A stretch of DNA of 64,000 nucleotides. Origin: Mugil cephalus (lineage: Eukaryota; Chordata; Actinopteri; Mugiliformes; Mugilidae). The position numbers and the translations under genes are program-made. The DNA is taken from the NCBI RefSeq assembly GCF_022458985.1, contig NC_061785.1:4516204-4580203 (forward strand). Direction: 5' to 3'. Position 1 is the first letter of the stretch. The number at the start of each line of letters is the position of its first letter. Below the pieces are notes generated by a model. It made no database searches, was not told the DNA's origin, and saw only the letters and a program-made list of their open reading frames with translations. Positions 45,001 through 56,300 of the stretch are shown here, in pieces.

Positions 45001-48000
45001 CTTTGAGCTACAACCTCACTAACTAGCAAGTACTCGTTTGCAGACGTTCATTGTTCAGCCATGTTCAGGTACTAAAATAAACAATGATTTTATTATAATA
45101 TAAATAATGAAATAATCCCAGTGTCCACATATGAGGACATTGTTTTTTTTTTTTTCTTCCTGTTGAAAGATGACGCTTAGTTTTTATACCAAATAAAAGC
45201 TCGGGTCTCAGGAGGTGAATATAAAAGCTTTATAGCCTATAAATAATGACAAGTCCTGACTTATTACTTTTATGAATAATCTAAAATTTGGGCAAATTGC
45301 TGCCATCTGCTGTTTAGTTCAGGTCGTTATGTCCACAACTCTGATTAAAACAGCACAACCTCTAGTGGACAAATTAGAAACAGGTTCCAGTTTTATTGAA
45401 ATTTGCAGTGAAGGTTTGTGTTCTCGCACAAATTCATCCCACGGGCAAGATCCTGTGGTGGATCAGTTTTGACTTCAAAAATCATGTAATGACATGTTGA
45501 TTTTCTCCAACGTCTCCATCTTTGTTTCATCAACCCACTCCCGTGGTTTTTATTATTTGAACACAAGAAAAGTTCAATTAAAAGAATCCAAGATTGATTC
45601 TTTGCATAAAAGGGAAATGGCTGGAGCGCTACTGGTGTCACTCAAACCAATGGTGCACCGGTAAAGAACTAAAATCCTGCAGCAAAATACATAAAAAATC
45701 CAGGTGCAGGCACTTGAATGGGTTGGGTTTGAAAAGTAAAAGTCCTTTTACTAGTGCCCCATTTTATATGTTTTTCTGGATGATTTTTCCCATTTTCATT
45801 CAGCCATTGATTCTTTGCATTTGTATCTTCATATTTCATTCATGTGGCTACCACACAAAATACTGTATCCCTAATTTTTACACAAGAAAGCATAAAATGC
45901 TCCCTGATTCAAAAAAATAAAATGCAGAAAGGTCATAAATTATAGTTCATTGTGAATAATTGTGAAGCCAAACATGAATAACTTTTGTTCTTATTTGTAA
46001 CTCTGAGCGGCTTGAAGAGCACGAAGCACAGATCGTTGTTTACAGAGCAGCCCCCACTCATACTTCACACTACACTTGACACCAGACATTACTGTTTTGT
46101 CTGGGTCAAAAAAAAAAAAAAAAAAAAAAAAAAAGATTACAATGAGCTCCAAGTGAAGCTCTTGAAGCGAGATGTAAACTTCTTTTGATGCGAGTGGTGA
46201 GGAATGTGCCCGTTACAGGACTGGAAATCAGGACGTTCACCTTCCAAGTGGGTTTATAGTTTATCGGAGCAGGACCAGTTATTTAAACGTCTTTCAAACA
46301 CGCTGCACTCAAGATTATGAGCTTCGATAGGAAGATGCTGAAGTGTTCTGCTATTCATTTTTGAAATATAGGTGTGGTTTTCTCCTCATTACGAGTAATG
46401 CAACAATCTCATGCAACCCAGCACCTCTGTTCACATTTTATACACGTGACGAAGCCATAACTAGGAGCTATGGAGCACGAGGCTCCATATAATAATAATA
46501 CTCAGATGGACACAGGTTTGCATTTTATAATACTACAGGGTAGTTTAACTGCATTTCTGCTAATATGACGTATCACTCATGGTTTGTTCTTTTGGTTTTA
46601 TGCAAGTAAAAAACTAATTCATGTTACAATCCAATGTTTGAGGCACATGACCCCAAAAATGACAAAAACAAGTCTTCTGTTGTGTCGGATTCATTTGATA
46701 ACAAACAGCTGTTTTGCCTATTCACTTTGACCTTATGGTAACAATTTCTTCAAGTAAGTTGCTCATGCAAAGCTGAGGAGCTGCATATAAAGCCTGATTA
46801 ACTCTAGCCATAATGTCCTGCACATGTGTGTATGTGTGTGTGCATACATTGAGGTAAATAGGACGGATGTGGTGCAGGTGAAGTCGCGTGTATTCTCCCA
46901 CACAGAGATAGGATTGTGAGCAGGACGAAAGCCCTTCGATACGGATCTGCAGGCCTGACACGGGGGCAGCTGTCTGACGAGCCCCGGGCTGATAAACATC
47001 GCCGGAGTCCAGTGATGCTCCATTTGCGAGCTCGCTGGCACGCCTCGCCGACAAGAGATTTCATTACTGCCGGCGTGGAGGAGGACGGAGCATGTGTGTG
47101 TGTCTGTGTGGGGAGGGATGGAGGGGTGCAGCCCAGACAGCTTGTCAAGGAAAGCAGCTAAGCGTGACAACATATAAAACACACGCATGTGCAGCGCACA
47201 CACACACACACCTGCCTCAGAGTTGGCTGCCTCTTCACAAGCATTCCTCCGGAACCCTCCATCATCTTGGGTCAAGAAAAATCCTCCATAATCCTTTTTT
47301 ATTTTCATGTTTCTGACTATTTGTTCCATCAGCCTGAAAATATATCCCAAGGTTTACCCATGAATTAGGGATTATAAGGCCTAAGACGTCCCTGTGAAGT
47401 CTGTTTCTCGGGTCTGAAAGTGCCTCCGCTCTGTAATTAGACAGGTAGTTTCTGGACGGAGCCCAGAGAGATCTCATAACCTGTACTTGGGAGCGTGTTA
47501 CACTGAGAAACATGTTCACAGCTTCAGTCATTTCTCAGTGAGTCACCACAAACAGACACCTTTCAAAACAGCAGAAGAACAAATGTGGAAACTTTTTCCT
47601 TTTTTTTTTTGTCTTCGACGATTTAAAGCCACAATTGCCTGGGATTCAAAGTGTCTTGGTATGCAGCGGAGCGTAGGAATGTGCTGCAAGAGCAAGCTGG
47701 AAACCACACACTGAGGATGTCGGTCTCCGCCGGGTAATTACTTTTCTTTTCAACAGCATGAGACGAAATAAATTAAAAACAAAACTTGTGAGGAAAGAGT
47801 CTGCGTTGAAAAATTAAAAAAGAAAAAAAGAAAAGATTCTTTTAACAAGCTCAAAAGACAAAAATAGAATGAGTCTCGATTAAATCTCCTTGTAATTTAC
47901 CTTGAACACCTGGTCACTCTTAAATGAGTGAAGGGAGGTTTAAGACCAGGTCACAGGTTGTGACCCCGACATGTTAAAGTAACAATAGTTCACTCAAGGA

Positions 48001-49260
48001 GATAAACAAATGGTAAGAACTGATTGAGTAAATAGACTTCAAGAAAGGCAAATGTTAGCCTAGCCTCTTTTAGTTTCTTCCATAGTATTTTACTGTTGTT
48101 GCTCTCCATAAAACAAAAATCTAATTTAAGGCATTTGAGTAAATACTTGTGTATCATGTAAGTAAAAGGTCTTCAATGTTTTTCAGGCCAAGGACCCCAA
48201 ACTGATTGAGAGATTAAGTAGAGACCCCCTACCTATGATATGTGTTCTATATTAAACTATATTAAATGTTATTATCATTTAGCATTAAATATTAAACTAT
48301 CCCCTGATCCATTTATTAAAATATGATGATCCACGTTTATGTTTATTTAAAGCAATTTAAATTTATGGGGGGGAAGATATATATAAAATAAAAAATGTCT
48401 AAGCAACCAAAGAAATGCGACCCCCTGTTGAACAACTATGATGTAAATAAACTGTGGAATTAATCGTTTGTTTTCATTAATCTAATATACGAAGTTACGT
48501 CACCAAGTAATTTCCAGAAGATTTAAGCTAAGTGATATAGCTCATACAAATAAGTTAAGACGAAACAGATAAATTCAGTGCACGTTTTGTTTTGTTCTTT
48601 GCATTTCTGTTTTGTTTTGTTGCACATGAATCATGCATCTGTTATCATCTATGTAGCCTACAGCGTTTTTAGCTAGTTTTTCAACATCTTAGCTGTGGTG
48701 CCAAACGCCTTAAAGATCGATCCATTTATTTATTTTTAAGATATTCGTGTTTTAGAAAAGTGAACAATGGTAGCTGTCTTAGAAACATGAATATTTTTCC
48801 ATACTTCCGTAGGAACCAACATGAAGGAGGTTAAATCAACTTCCCAACCAACTTTTACGCACTGATGATTAGTTTCCAGAGCGCATCGCATTTTAAACTC
48901 TTCCTAACTTTGCCTCATTAAGCTCAAACCGCCGCCACCACCAGGCGATCAAGATAAACGCAACCGTGACTTTTGCTCCGCGATCGACACCAAGAAGAAA
49001 GAAAAAAGTCTCTCCTTACCATGCGCCGCTCGCTACGCTCGAGTTATCCGTGCGTCTTCCTCCAGAAACAAGTTCCTCTCCGGTCTCTCTCTCCGCGCCG
49101 CTCTGAGCTTCTTTACCTTCGGTCGGGAGCAAAGACGCGACCCCACCTACCTACTCGCCATGCCCACCTCTGATGTACCTGCGCCGGTGGGGTCTAATTC
49201 GTCCTCCTCTCATCTCTATTGCGCACAGGTTCAGACAGGGAGCGGCTCCACAGACTCAAA
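32592..49260 (-). CDS. vwa2: vwa2 (AMACO), VWA and EGF domain matrix protein
   Basis: Secreted basement-membrane-associated protein. Coding exons in gene order: 44400-44448 (ATG 44446-44448), 41016-41090, 40464-40597, 40263-40372, 38189-38386, 37966-38099, 37745-37874, 36286-36341, 36098-36205, 35445-36026, 33507-34058, 32892-33014, 32592-32752. They join in frame to exactly 803 codons. A 5'UTR exon ending at 49020 is inferred. Order: signal peptide, VWA1 (about 45-220), Cys-rich segment (234-293), EGF1 (295-331), VWA2 (332-525), VWA3 (526-709), EGF2 (710-750), basic tail. This matches human VWA2 domain for domain, with strings such as [20 protein letters not shown] and [13 protein letters not shown]. 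Neighbours agree with human 10q25.3. Splice calls are by eye; the start of the 5'UTR exon is approximate. Confidence 0.93.
33507..34058 (-). CDS. vwa2: vwa2 VWA domain 3, single exon
   Basis: A 552-base exon encoding [20 protein letters not shown] through VLVQMLCS. The metal-site motif is DASGA, lacking the second serine present in human (DTSAS). The Thr loop ([13 protein letters not shown]) and [11 protein letters not shown] are kept. Local GC content is high (33650-34020), unlike the AT-rich introns on either side. Confidence 0.92.
34781..34987. mobile_element. 207-base MITE with CCATAGAC termini
   Basis: Bounded by CCATAGAC (34781-34788) and GTCTATGG (34980-34987), an exact 8-base inverted pair. 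Internal CTGTATATAAATATGGAC and CACCAGGGGGAGCTCT recur at 3355-3600. In the vwa2 intron between the VWA3 and VWA2 exons, which otherwise is AT-rich and empty. Confidence 0.65.
35445..36026 (-). CDS. vwa2: vwa2 VWA domain 2, single exon
   Basis: A single 582-base exon. The domain begins [18 protein letters not shown], with EGSTT at the metal-site position where a functional site has DxSxS. Human has DSSAG here, also imperfect. The fold residues downstream ([23 protein letters not shown]) are kept. It probably acts as a structural or protein-binding module rather than a metal-dependent one. Confidence 0.92.
36098..37874 (-). CDS. vwa2: vwa2 Cys-rich segment and EGF-like domain 1
   Basis: Exons 37745-37874 and 36286-36341 encode the cysteine-containing linker ([19 protein letters not shown] onward). 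Exon 36098-36205 encodes EGF1 with all six cysteines ([13 protein letters not shown], then [16 protein letters not shown]). Phase 1 at both ends of the EGF exon, as usual for shuffled extracellular modules. Confidence 0.92.
36342..37744. other. vwa2 intron plus family A fragment
   Basis: Mostly featureless. At 37631-37712 a left-end family A fragment (CACCGATCAGCCACAACATT) follows a short TA run. Poly-T near 37420. Confidence 0.5.
37966..40597 (-). CDS. vwa2: vwa2 VWA domain 1 exons
   Basis: Exons 40464-40597, 40263-40372, 38189-38386 and 37966-38099. The metal-ion site looks complete: DGSYS supplies the DxSxS motif, GGGTQTG the threonine, and LLSDGKSQG the aspartate. Sequence is close to human ([31 protein letters not shown]). 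The acceptor before 40597 has a poor pyrimidine tract but is fixed by the MMQCSAAVD match. Confidence 0.92.
38428..38560 (+). mobile_element. Mixed family C and D fragments
   Basis: GAGAGATTAAGCAGGGAC (family C) joins ACTCGGATGAGTGGCGAAAC (family D) within 50 bases. Intron 38387-40262 has otherwise only A-runs and the short family E piece near 39505-39560. Confidence 0.45.
41151..41623 (+). mobile_element. Family A element, full length
   Basis: From CACCGATCAGGCATAACATT to GGTGGTCATAATGTTGTGGC, about 470 bases with both inverted termini and no coding capacity. In the vwa2 intron between the signal-peptide and next exon. Confidence 0.7.
42276..42470 (+). mobile_element. Family A fragment, left end
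   Basis: Starts CACCAATCAGCCACAACATT and runs to the ACCCACCTAGACCAGACCAG block. The right half is missing. Confidence 0.6.
42630..43110 (+). mobile_element. Family B element, termini eroded
   Basis: Contains GCCATCTAGTGGTAGGAAAG, GACGATCACAGGACAAAAA, CCCATCAAATTCTACAG and CCACATATGAGGACACTG in family order. Confidence 0.6.
44400..44459 (-). CDS. vwa2: vwa2 signal-peptide exon
   Basis: Eleven bases of 5'UTR, then an ATG at 44446-44448 opening [16 protein letters not shown], a short leucine-rich hydrophobic signal peptide. Ends in phase 1 at AAG|GTCGGT, a weaker donor of a GTC type used repeatedly in this gene pair. The next exon (41016-41090) encodes [14 protein letters not shown], matching the human LQEVHVSKETIGKI segment. 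Confidence 0.8.
44733..45214 (+). mobile_element. Family B element, near complete
   Basis: Left end TTCAGAGACCCTGCGTCCTC is a mutated terminus; right end GGGTCTCAGGAG is intact. About 480 bases, non-coding, in the inferred first vwa2 intron. Confidence 0.65.
45215..48160. other. Intron/intergenic sequence with little structure
   Basis: A short family E repeat at 45295-45390 (CACAACTCTGATTAAAACAG and CCTCTAGTGGA) also found at 39505-39560. Poly(A) run of about 26 bases at 46109-46134. CA/TG-rich segment 46820-47210. No gene recognised, despite an open frame at 46763-47350 that crosses CA repeats. Confidence 0.5.
48165..48620 (+). mobile_element. Family C copy followed by family B tail
   Basis: CCAAGGACCCCAAACTGATT and AGAGATTAAGTAGAGACCCC (family C), then AAATTCAGTGCACGTTTTGT shared with 43095-43130. 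Suggests one element inserted beside another. Confidence 0.5.
49020..49260 (-). promoter_or_regulatory. vwa2: Inferred vwa2 5'UTR exon and promoter
   Basis: A relatively CpG-rich stretch (about 48890-49260) between tdrd1 and the vwa2 signal-peptide exon has a consensus donor on the minus strand, ATG|GTAAGG, with the exon ending at 49020. A good acceptor (pyrimidine tract then CCAG) precedes 44459, eleven bases before the main ATG, so the 4.56-kb intron 44460-49019 is likely. The transcription start cannot be fixed. It lies within about 300 bases of the tdrd1 stop codon. Confidence 0.45.
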
Positions 49261-49545
49261 CTCTAAAATAAGAGAGACACAGCGATCCGGCACCGCACAA
49301 GGCAAAAGATCCCATTGATAGTTGGTGTAGAAATGAACCGACCAGACTGTTTCTGCAGGAAACTTTTTATGGAACTTTTATGAACTTAAATCAGATCAAA
49401 CATGAACCTGCCAGGGAATTTAACATCACATTAAAAACATAAAATAAGAGTTTTTTTGGGGTAAAGATGGATAAATTAAAAGCTGGGTGGCAAACAAAAA
49501 TAATTAAACAGTTGAACGGTGAACGAGACGGTAAGTAGGTCAGAT

Positions 49546-49551
49546 TTTATT
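49546..49551 (-). terminator. tdrd1: tdrd1 poly(A) signal overlapping the stop codon
   Basis: On the minus strand the final codons read GAA TAA followed by AA, so AATAAA overlaps the TAA stop. If used, the 3'UTR would be only some tens of bases. No stronger signal was noticed before the inferred vwa2 first exon. Confidence 0.45.
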
Positions 49552-50381
49552 CTGTCTGTCCGACGAGCTGCTTGATGACAGAAAGCTGCAGCTGCATCAG
49601 CTGTTCAAGATGATCAATCTGCAGAAGGAAAGAGAAAAAAATGAATATTGAAAATATATTTAGAGTTTTTTTTTATCTGTAAAACCATCTCTGACCTTGG
49701 TCTTCATTTCGCTCAGACAGCAGCAGCGTCCCGAGCCCTGAGGAGCTGGGATTCAGAGGAGACGGAGAGCGAAGTGAACGCTAAGCCACCTTAAGAAGTT
49801 CACAAACTAATCCTAGAACAACTGAAAGTTTCAATCATGTCAGTTTATGCAGGGCGGGGCTCAAAACACACATACCAGCGGCGTCTGAAGTATTGTGGCA
49901 CCGTGGCTCCATTTCTTCAACGATCCTCTTCACTGGGTTTTCTGAAAACAAAGATTTTACATTATATGTAATGTAAAATCTAACTAAACCACAATAAAAC
50001 AAAACATCTGACTTGACCGACCGGTGGCTGATGATTGACAGGTGATTTTCTCTGAGGCCCTGATGGACCCGGCTGTAACAAGCGGCCCAGTTTTATTCTC
50101 AGGAGCTGGTGTTGTGCCGATAGATGTGCTGCTTCCTGTTGTGTCAGTCTTCTGGGGGGTGGTGGTGGTGGTGGGAGGAGGAGGAGGGTTACTCTCGGCC
50201 TGTAATGCATCTAATATCATAGAAGTGAGGTGTCCACCCCCACTCTCGATGGGCAGAGAGACAGAAAGCACGTTATAGGAGCCATCGAAAGAGTGAACGG
50301 TGGCGAGGACGCCGCTCGACATCAGGGTCTGAAAAAGCTCCTGCACTTCTGCCGGCCACTCCGCCGGGAAGTGCTCCCTGC
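49547..50381 (-). CDS. tdrd1: tdrd1 C-terminal exons
   Basis: Exons 50022-50381, 49876-49941, 49696-49745 and 49547-49618. After the last Tudor strands comes a Pro/Thr run (five Pro, five Thr) in a polar linker, then RCCCLSEMK and a short amphipathic helix ending VIKQLVGQTE. The triple-Cys helix matches the human NCCCTELQKQV region, a likely coiled-coil or oligomerisation tail. Confidence 0.88.
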
Positions 50382-53300
50382 CTAGGGATGAAGGAGAGAC
50401 CCTGGTTATAAAGGAGCTGATGAAGAACGCAAACTAGAAATAATAAATAAATAAATCTGCTTTGTCTCACCAATGAGGGCACACCGAGTGATCTGAAGGG
50501 GAACCTGCAGCAGGTGGGCGGGAATGGGCAGGACTCTGGAGAACGGCACCTTCTCACGGTTTCCGTAATCCGCGTAGATGACGCTCACTTCATTCTCATC
50601 GACCCCCAGGACGACTGCACGGTACCAGTCATCGTCTGCTGTGGAAATAAATGTCCCACAAAGGTGTTATATTCAACTACAGCTGCAAAAATTACCGTTT
50701 TTACCATTATTCACTTTAAATATTCATTATTTGGGAGTTGGTCTATTAATCATTTAACGTTTGATTGACACATTTTCTCATAACAAGGCCTAATGATGAT
50801 AAACAACTAATGAACAATGACATTTTAACATGAAATATATGAATGAAGACTCGTTCCTAGGGATGTTCTGATGAGTATAAACCTAAACCACTGTAACATC
50901 CTTAAACATAGTATTAATCTTTGTTATCTAGCATCAAAGCTGCCTAAGATCTAAGTCTTACAACAATTTATAAATGATGCAATGTAAATATCAGGTAAAG
51001 TGGCAGTAGGAGATCATTCAATACTACCGACTTGATTCAACACCAAAAAATAAATAAAAACAACGTGATACGTCAAGTTCACTCAGACAAAGGCACTGAA
51101 ATAACAAACACTGTTTCCTTAAGAAAAAGTCAGTGCAATGTTACACAAGAGCATTTCTCTCGTACAGAAGCCGACGTACGATTCAGATTGAGAAGAGTTC
51201 ATTTGTCCCCGGGAGGAAACTCAAGGTCCATGTGAACAGAATGACGTGCGACAACAAAACACAAAATGGAACGACAGACAGAATATACGAGCCACCGTCT
51301 TCTAGCTCGAATAGTTTTCACAGAAATATTTATTCTAGTTGATGCAGTCCTGTGGTGCACATATGATCCAGGAGAATACGACAGATAAGAAGAGACTTTG
51401 TGAATCTCCAGAGGAGGATGAACCTGAAACTTGATTGGGACGTCCCACCTCGTTACGTGTATTTAGGAAAGATGTTGTTTAGTATATATATATATATATT
51501 AGCCATTAGCACGTTCTCCAGGGAGACTCTGTTGGGTTCACACAGGGACGCTGACGACAGCTCTCTGGCCAGATACCAACCAGCAAACAAAACTCCCTGT
51601 AATGGTAAAAAAATAAATAAATACTGACACTGCTGTCTCGTTGTTCCGAGGTCAGAAACCAGCAGATGTTCTCTGCTGCAGACGTGCTCCCTCATAGCAT
51701 CAGCGCTGCTGTAGAAGCTCATTTCATTTGTGCAAAGGTTGCATCTCAGTGGATCTCTGTTAAAAGAATTACCAGCCTTCTGACATCCAGGCTTCTGAGG
51801 CCATTTTCAGCTTAACGTGAGAAACTATTTCACACGACCTTATAGAGCATCGCTAATACCAGAAAAACACCTTCAAACCAAAAAACACTTATGTGATAAA
51901 GTCAATTCTAACCTATACAGCTGCTTAGAGAAGTCCATTAAAACAGACCCTGTTGTTATCTGGGCCGAGGAATGTGTGCCAGGCTGTAGTCTCCTACTCG
52001 TATGCTGTGTTTAAAGAAGCTGCCGCGCTCGGCTACGTGTGCACACGGCGTGTAATTATATCTACGAGCAGACGTGGAATTAGCAGCTCGGGTCTGCAGG
52101 GTAAGAGCTGCAGGTGGGGTCTGGAGGAAAGAAAAGTCAGAGAGCAAACATTAAACTGGACGGGAGGAGGAAAAGAGGTGGGTATTGACAGTTGTTGTTG
52201 TTGTTGTTTGGAAGAAGTCGGTGATAGATCAGGGTCTCGTCCTTGTGATCATCAACAGTGTCATGGAGCAGCGGGGTTTTCCCACCTATTAAACTCTGCA
52301 TGAAACTTCCTCAAACCATGTTAGAACACTATGTATGTATTTCATTTCATGATGTGATGAAGGCAAGACACTACAGGTGAATAGGGAAACATTTTTTTAA
52401 CTTTTCCAGGTGATTAATTACATAAACACAATATTTTTTTTATATTACCAGTTAAATATGCGCTAATTTGCACACCATTCCAGACCAGAAATCAGAATAA
52501 CTGATAAAGTGAGGTTCAAAATTCTTGTTTCGTTTTGTTAACATATTAGATTTCCAGGTATTTAAACAAGGAATTTCGGATATCTCTCTATATCTCTCCA
52601 TTAATCACAAAATACTGTCTGCAGTCCAAAAAAATCTATTTTTGACATATTTTTTAGGAGTAAAATGTTCTATAAATCAGGCTCTGAATGACATATGATG
52701 AATCACCTCTGTAAATACGTGCAGAATGTAGTTAGGAATAAATGTGTAAAGTTTGGTTTGTGTAAGAGCTACTGAAGAGGAGATTTCTGACTCAGAGGAG
52801 CAGAAAAACTGAATTTGAGAAAACGGCCTTTAAAGTTTTAAAATCAAGTCTATTTTTATTGGAAACCACTATGAACTAAGATCAAATCTACTCAAATCCT
52901 TCAAAACACCTCATATACTCATATCGACATGTATAATATCAAAATATCAGATTAAATTTACAATAAGTTAATGTAAGTGTGAAACATGAATCCGTTGCTG
53001 ATCGTCTCCACCTTCGTCTCCTTTTACCAAAGACAGTTTACGGCCGAATGAACTCAGATGAGTCTGACTTCCCGTCTTCTCTCCTTCATCTGTCTTTTCT
53101 TCGACATTTCTTGCTAATTTGAGCTGTAACCTCCTTCTTAGAGGAGACGTCACTTGCAGATAAACACAGACGGGTAGAATATCTGGTCACGTGACGCTTT
53201 TGAACGAATCACGTCAGAAATCAACACCAACCAATGAGAGTTTGAGTTTAGCTTCAGATTGTTCTTTCTGCTTTCACGACTGGTTGCCACTAGAAAGGAT

Positions 53301-56300
53301 ATGACCATATTTGGACCTGACAGACTTCTGCAGGAGAAAAAGAGCTTCACAACAGTAGCTCATACGCCGTGGTAGAGATGAGACTCACAGTAGAAAGACG
53401 ACTTTTAGCCAGTTTAGGAGTTAATTAGAGACACAACATTGATAAATCGTAGTGAAATAAACACCTAAATGTACATTTTGACCATTTTTTTTTAAAATTA
53501 GTTTGATAGAAGACATGTTAATGAAGCAAAATAGCAAAAAATCTCAAAAATTGATCAGTGGGTGAAAAAAGCTGCTGTGTCTCATAAATTGAGGTGATCT
53601 AGGACTTGCCTACTAATAATAATATTTTTTCCCTCTTACCATAGAACTGAGCACAACAAGCAGCTCCAGGAGCAGGTCTGCTGCCTCCAGCTGAGGATAA
53701 CGTGGCCTGGTTGTTCGTGCAGTAGGAAGCCAGCTCTGTCTTCACCTCCTGGAGCCTTTTCTGATCCACTTAAAGAAATGCAAACACAATCGACAATTAC
53801 AGCAGAAAATAATTGCAACGACGCCTGTCACGATACATTTTATATTGCTGATAAACAATATTATCGTCATAATAATAATAATGCAAGAACACCGTTTCAA
53901 AAGCAATAAACTGTTATTTCTCAATAGCATTTAACATTGTAGTGGCAGTGTCAAGAACTTTTAAGCATTATAAATAATTAAAATGAAAAAAATAAACAAT
54001 AAAAATAAAATGGACTGTCAGTAAAGGGCTGCTTTACTGTTTTTTTTTCTGTTTTTAGCTGTTTATATTTATATTGTCGAGTATTGGTTGTCAGGACGAA
54101 GGCTCCTCTTCATCTGTAGCTGCAGTTTATTTATTTCCAGCTGGGAAAACTGGACCGGATGGTTCTGTTTCAGGTGCAAGTTGGTTGAATTCCCTTTTTT
54201 TTTTTGTTGCCTCTACTTTCAAACTAATACGACAAACTGACTCGTCTGTGTTAATGAGCTCACCTTCCTCGTGAATGTGGCATTCAGTGCTGAAATTATT
54301 CCTTTTATGTACATGTACATGGTGATATTCTTGTTTTTCTGTTCTGTAAGAAGAAAGGAAGACGTGTTCTTACCTCGCGTTGGGTCAAGCAGGTAGAAGA
54401 GGGAAGGACTGATGACGGCTGCAACATAAGGCTGAAACACCTCGTTGAGAGGCAGCTCGCCCGTCGTCCAGTCCACTGGGAAACACAGAGCTGAAACCAG
54501 ATTAAAACATTTCACTGCCTTCCAAAAATCAACAATTTCATTTTTAAGGATTCTGACTTTCTATAGCTGACCTTCTGCTGGCACTACAGTCTGCCCGTCA
54601 ACCGGCATCTCTTTGGAACCGGCTTCGGTGTAATCGGAGGCTCCAACGTTTAATTGGCTGTGCCGGTTTTCTTTCGCAGCCTCTTGTTGTTTGGCTCCGG
54701 AGGTCTTTGCATGCGCCTCTTTGGCAAACTCTCCAGGAACTTTGGCTAGATGCTCAGAAATCAGAGCAGCTGCCACATTCTGCCCTCTGCTCTCCAGCTC
54801 CACGCCGTAGCCGCGCTCGGTGACGGAAAACACGCGTGCGTAGAGCGTCTCGCCGGCCACCAGGGTCTGGAACCACAGCAGGGCTTCGCTGCTCCACTCG
54901 GACCCCGCGGGCTCCACACCTGAATACAAACACATTTTCAGAAAAAATGTGCAAAAATCTGTGCAAAGCGAAGGAAGAAACCAGCACTAGTGCTACCTTT
55001 GAGCCAGCAGCGGATTGCCTGGAAGGGCAGCGCCAGGAGTCGGGGTGTGATGGAGCGAAGCTGGCTCTGCTGCACCTTCACGTTGTAACCGTAGTCCACA
55101 AAGTTCACAGCTACTCCGTCTTCATGGACTCCCTTCACCACAGCTCGATACCATGTCCCGTCACCTGGCAGCAAACACACGGCACATCAAATACACCTCA
55201 AAGCAAACAGGAAACAATAATGCAGAAACAGATCAGAGCTCAATCAGCTGGTGTATTTACATAAGGGTTTTCTTTAGGAGTATAACATGTTAGTGCTCCA
55301 GTCTGATTTCAGGAAGATGGATAAAGAGTCAGTCAGGAACCAGGTCATGTCTACATCTTATCCTGGCAGTGTAGTGTATATCTGTACAGGTGCAACTTCA
55401 GCCATGTCATGCAAACAACATGCAAACAATGGCAGCAATTTTTTTTTAGTAAAGCAGAATAGACTTTTTTTTAACTTCTAGCTGATCTAAACCAGGGCTG
55501 GGCATAAATTTATACAGGGGGAAACATGAAAAATCTGAACTGTGTATATATATTAAATATTTATTTAAATTTATGAATTTTGGTGCAGGTCGAATAGGAA
55601 AATAAAACACAATCAATCTGCAGTTTTGGACATAACGCAGTGGAATGGTGGAAGCTTTGTCCTATTATAAAAGCTTCAGCTACATGAATTATTTTCTGTA
55701 TCTCAATAAATCTAAATAAATGTTTAATAGATGGCAAGAAGCTGCCTCAATCATCCTTTTTGAAGGATTAATGAACGCAGATTCTAACAGTCTCCATATG
55801 TAAATAATACGTCACGGCTTTTCAAAATAAAAGCAACACAATTGCATTGCATGCACAGCATATATACTTGTTCGTTTGTGTTTATGACTGACATGTAAAA
55901 TGCCCAAGTCTGATCTAAACTGATGGATATTTTTAAGTCTGTAGTAATCAGGCTACAGGGCCCTGCAGCATTTAGCCACTACAGAAGATTCTGGTGTTGA
56001 CAATGACAGTTTTTGTGAGTCTCCGTTAGGTAGGAAGGTTGCTTGGCTTACATAGGTGTGTGTATATCCGCAGTGTTTTTTAAATTTTTTTGTGTTCGTG
56101 TTGCGCAAACAGCAACAACACTAATCAGGGAGAGTCACATTTATCATGAACTCAAGGATATGAGTAACCAGATTCCTGTGTCCTTATGTAAACACAATTA
56201 TCACAAAACTGGGATAAGCCCGGATACTGGTGTGCAAGTAGAGATAATAAAGGGCTGTTGGAAACAATTTGAAGGGTTAAATAAAAGCTTATTCAGCTAA

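Noticed and set aside
46763..47350. 195-codon minus-strand frame
   Set aside because: Runs through CA-rich repeats giving His/Thr runs; overlapping frames are equally open and none resembles a protein.
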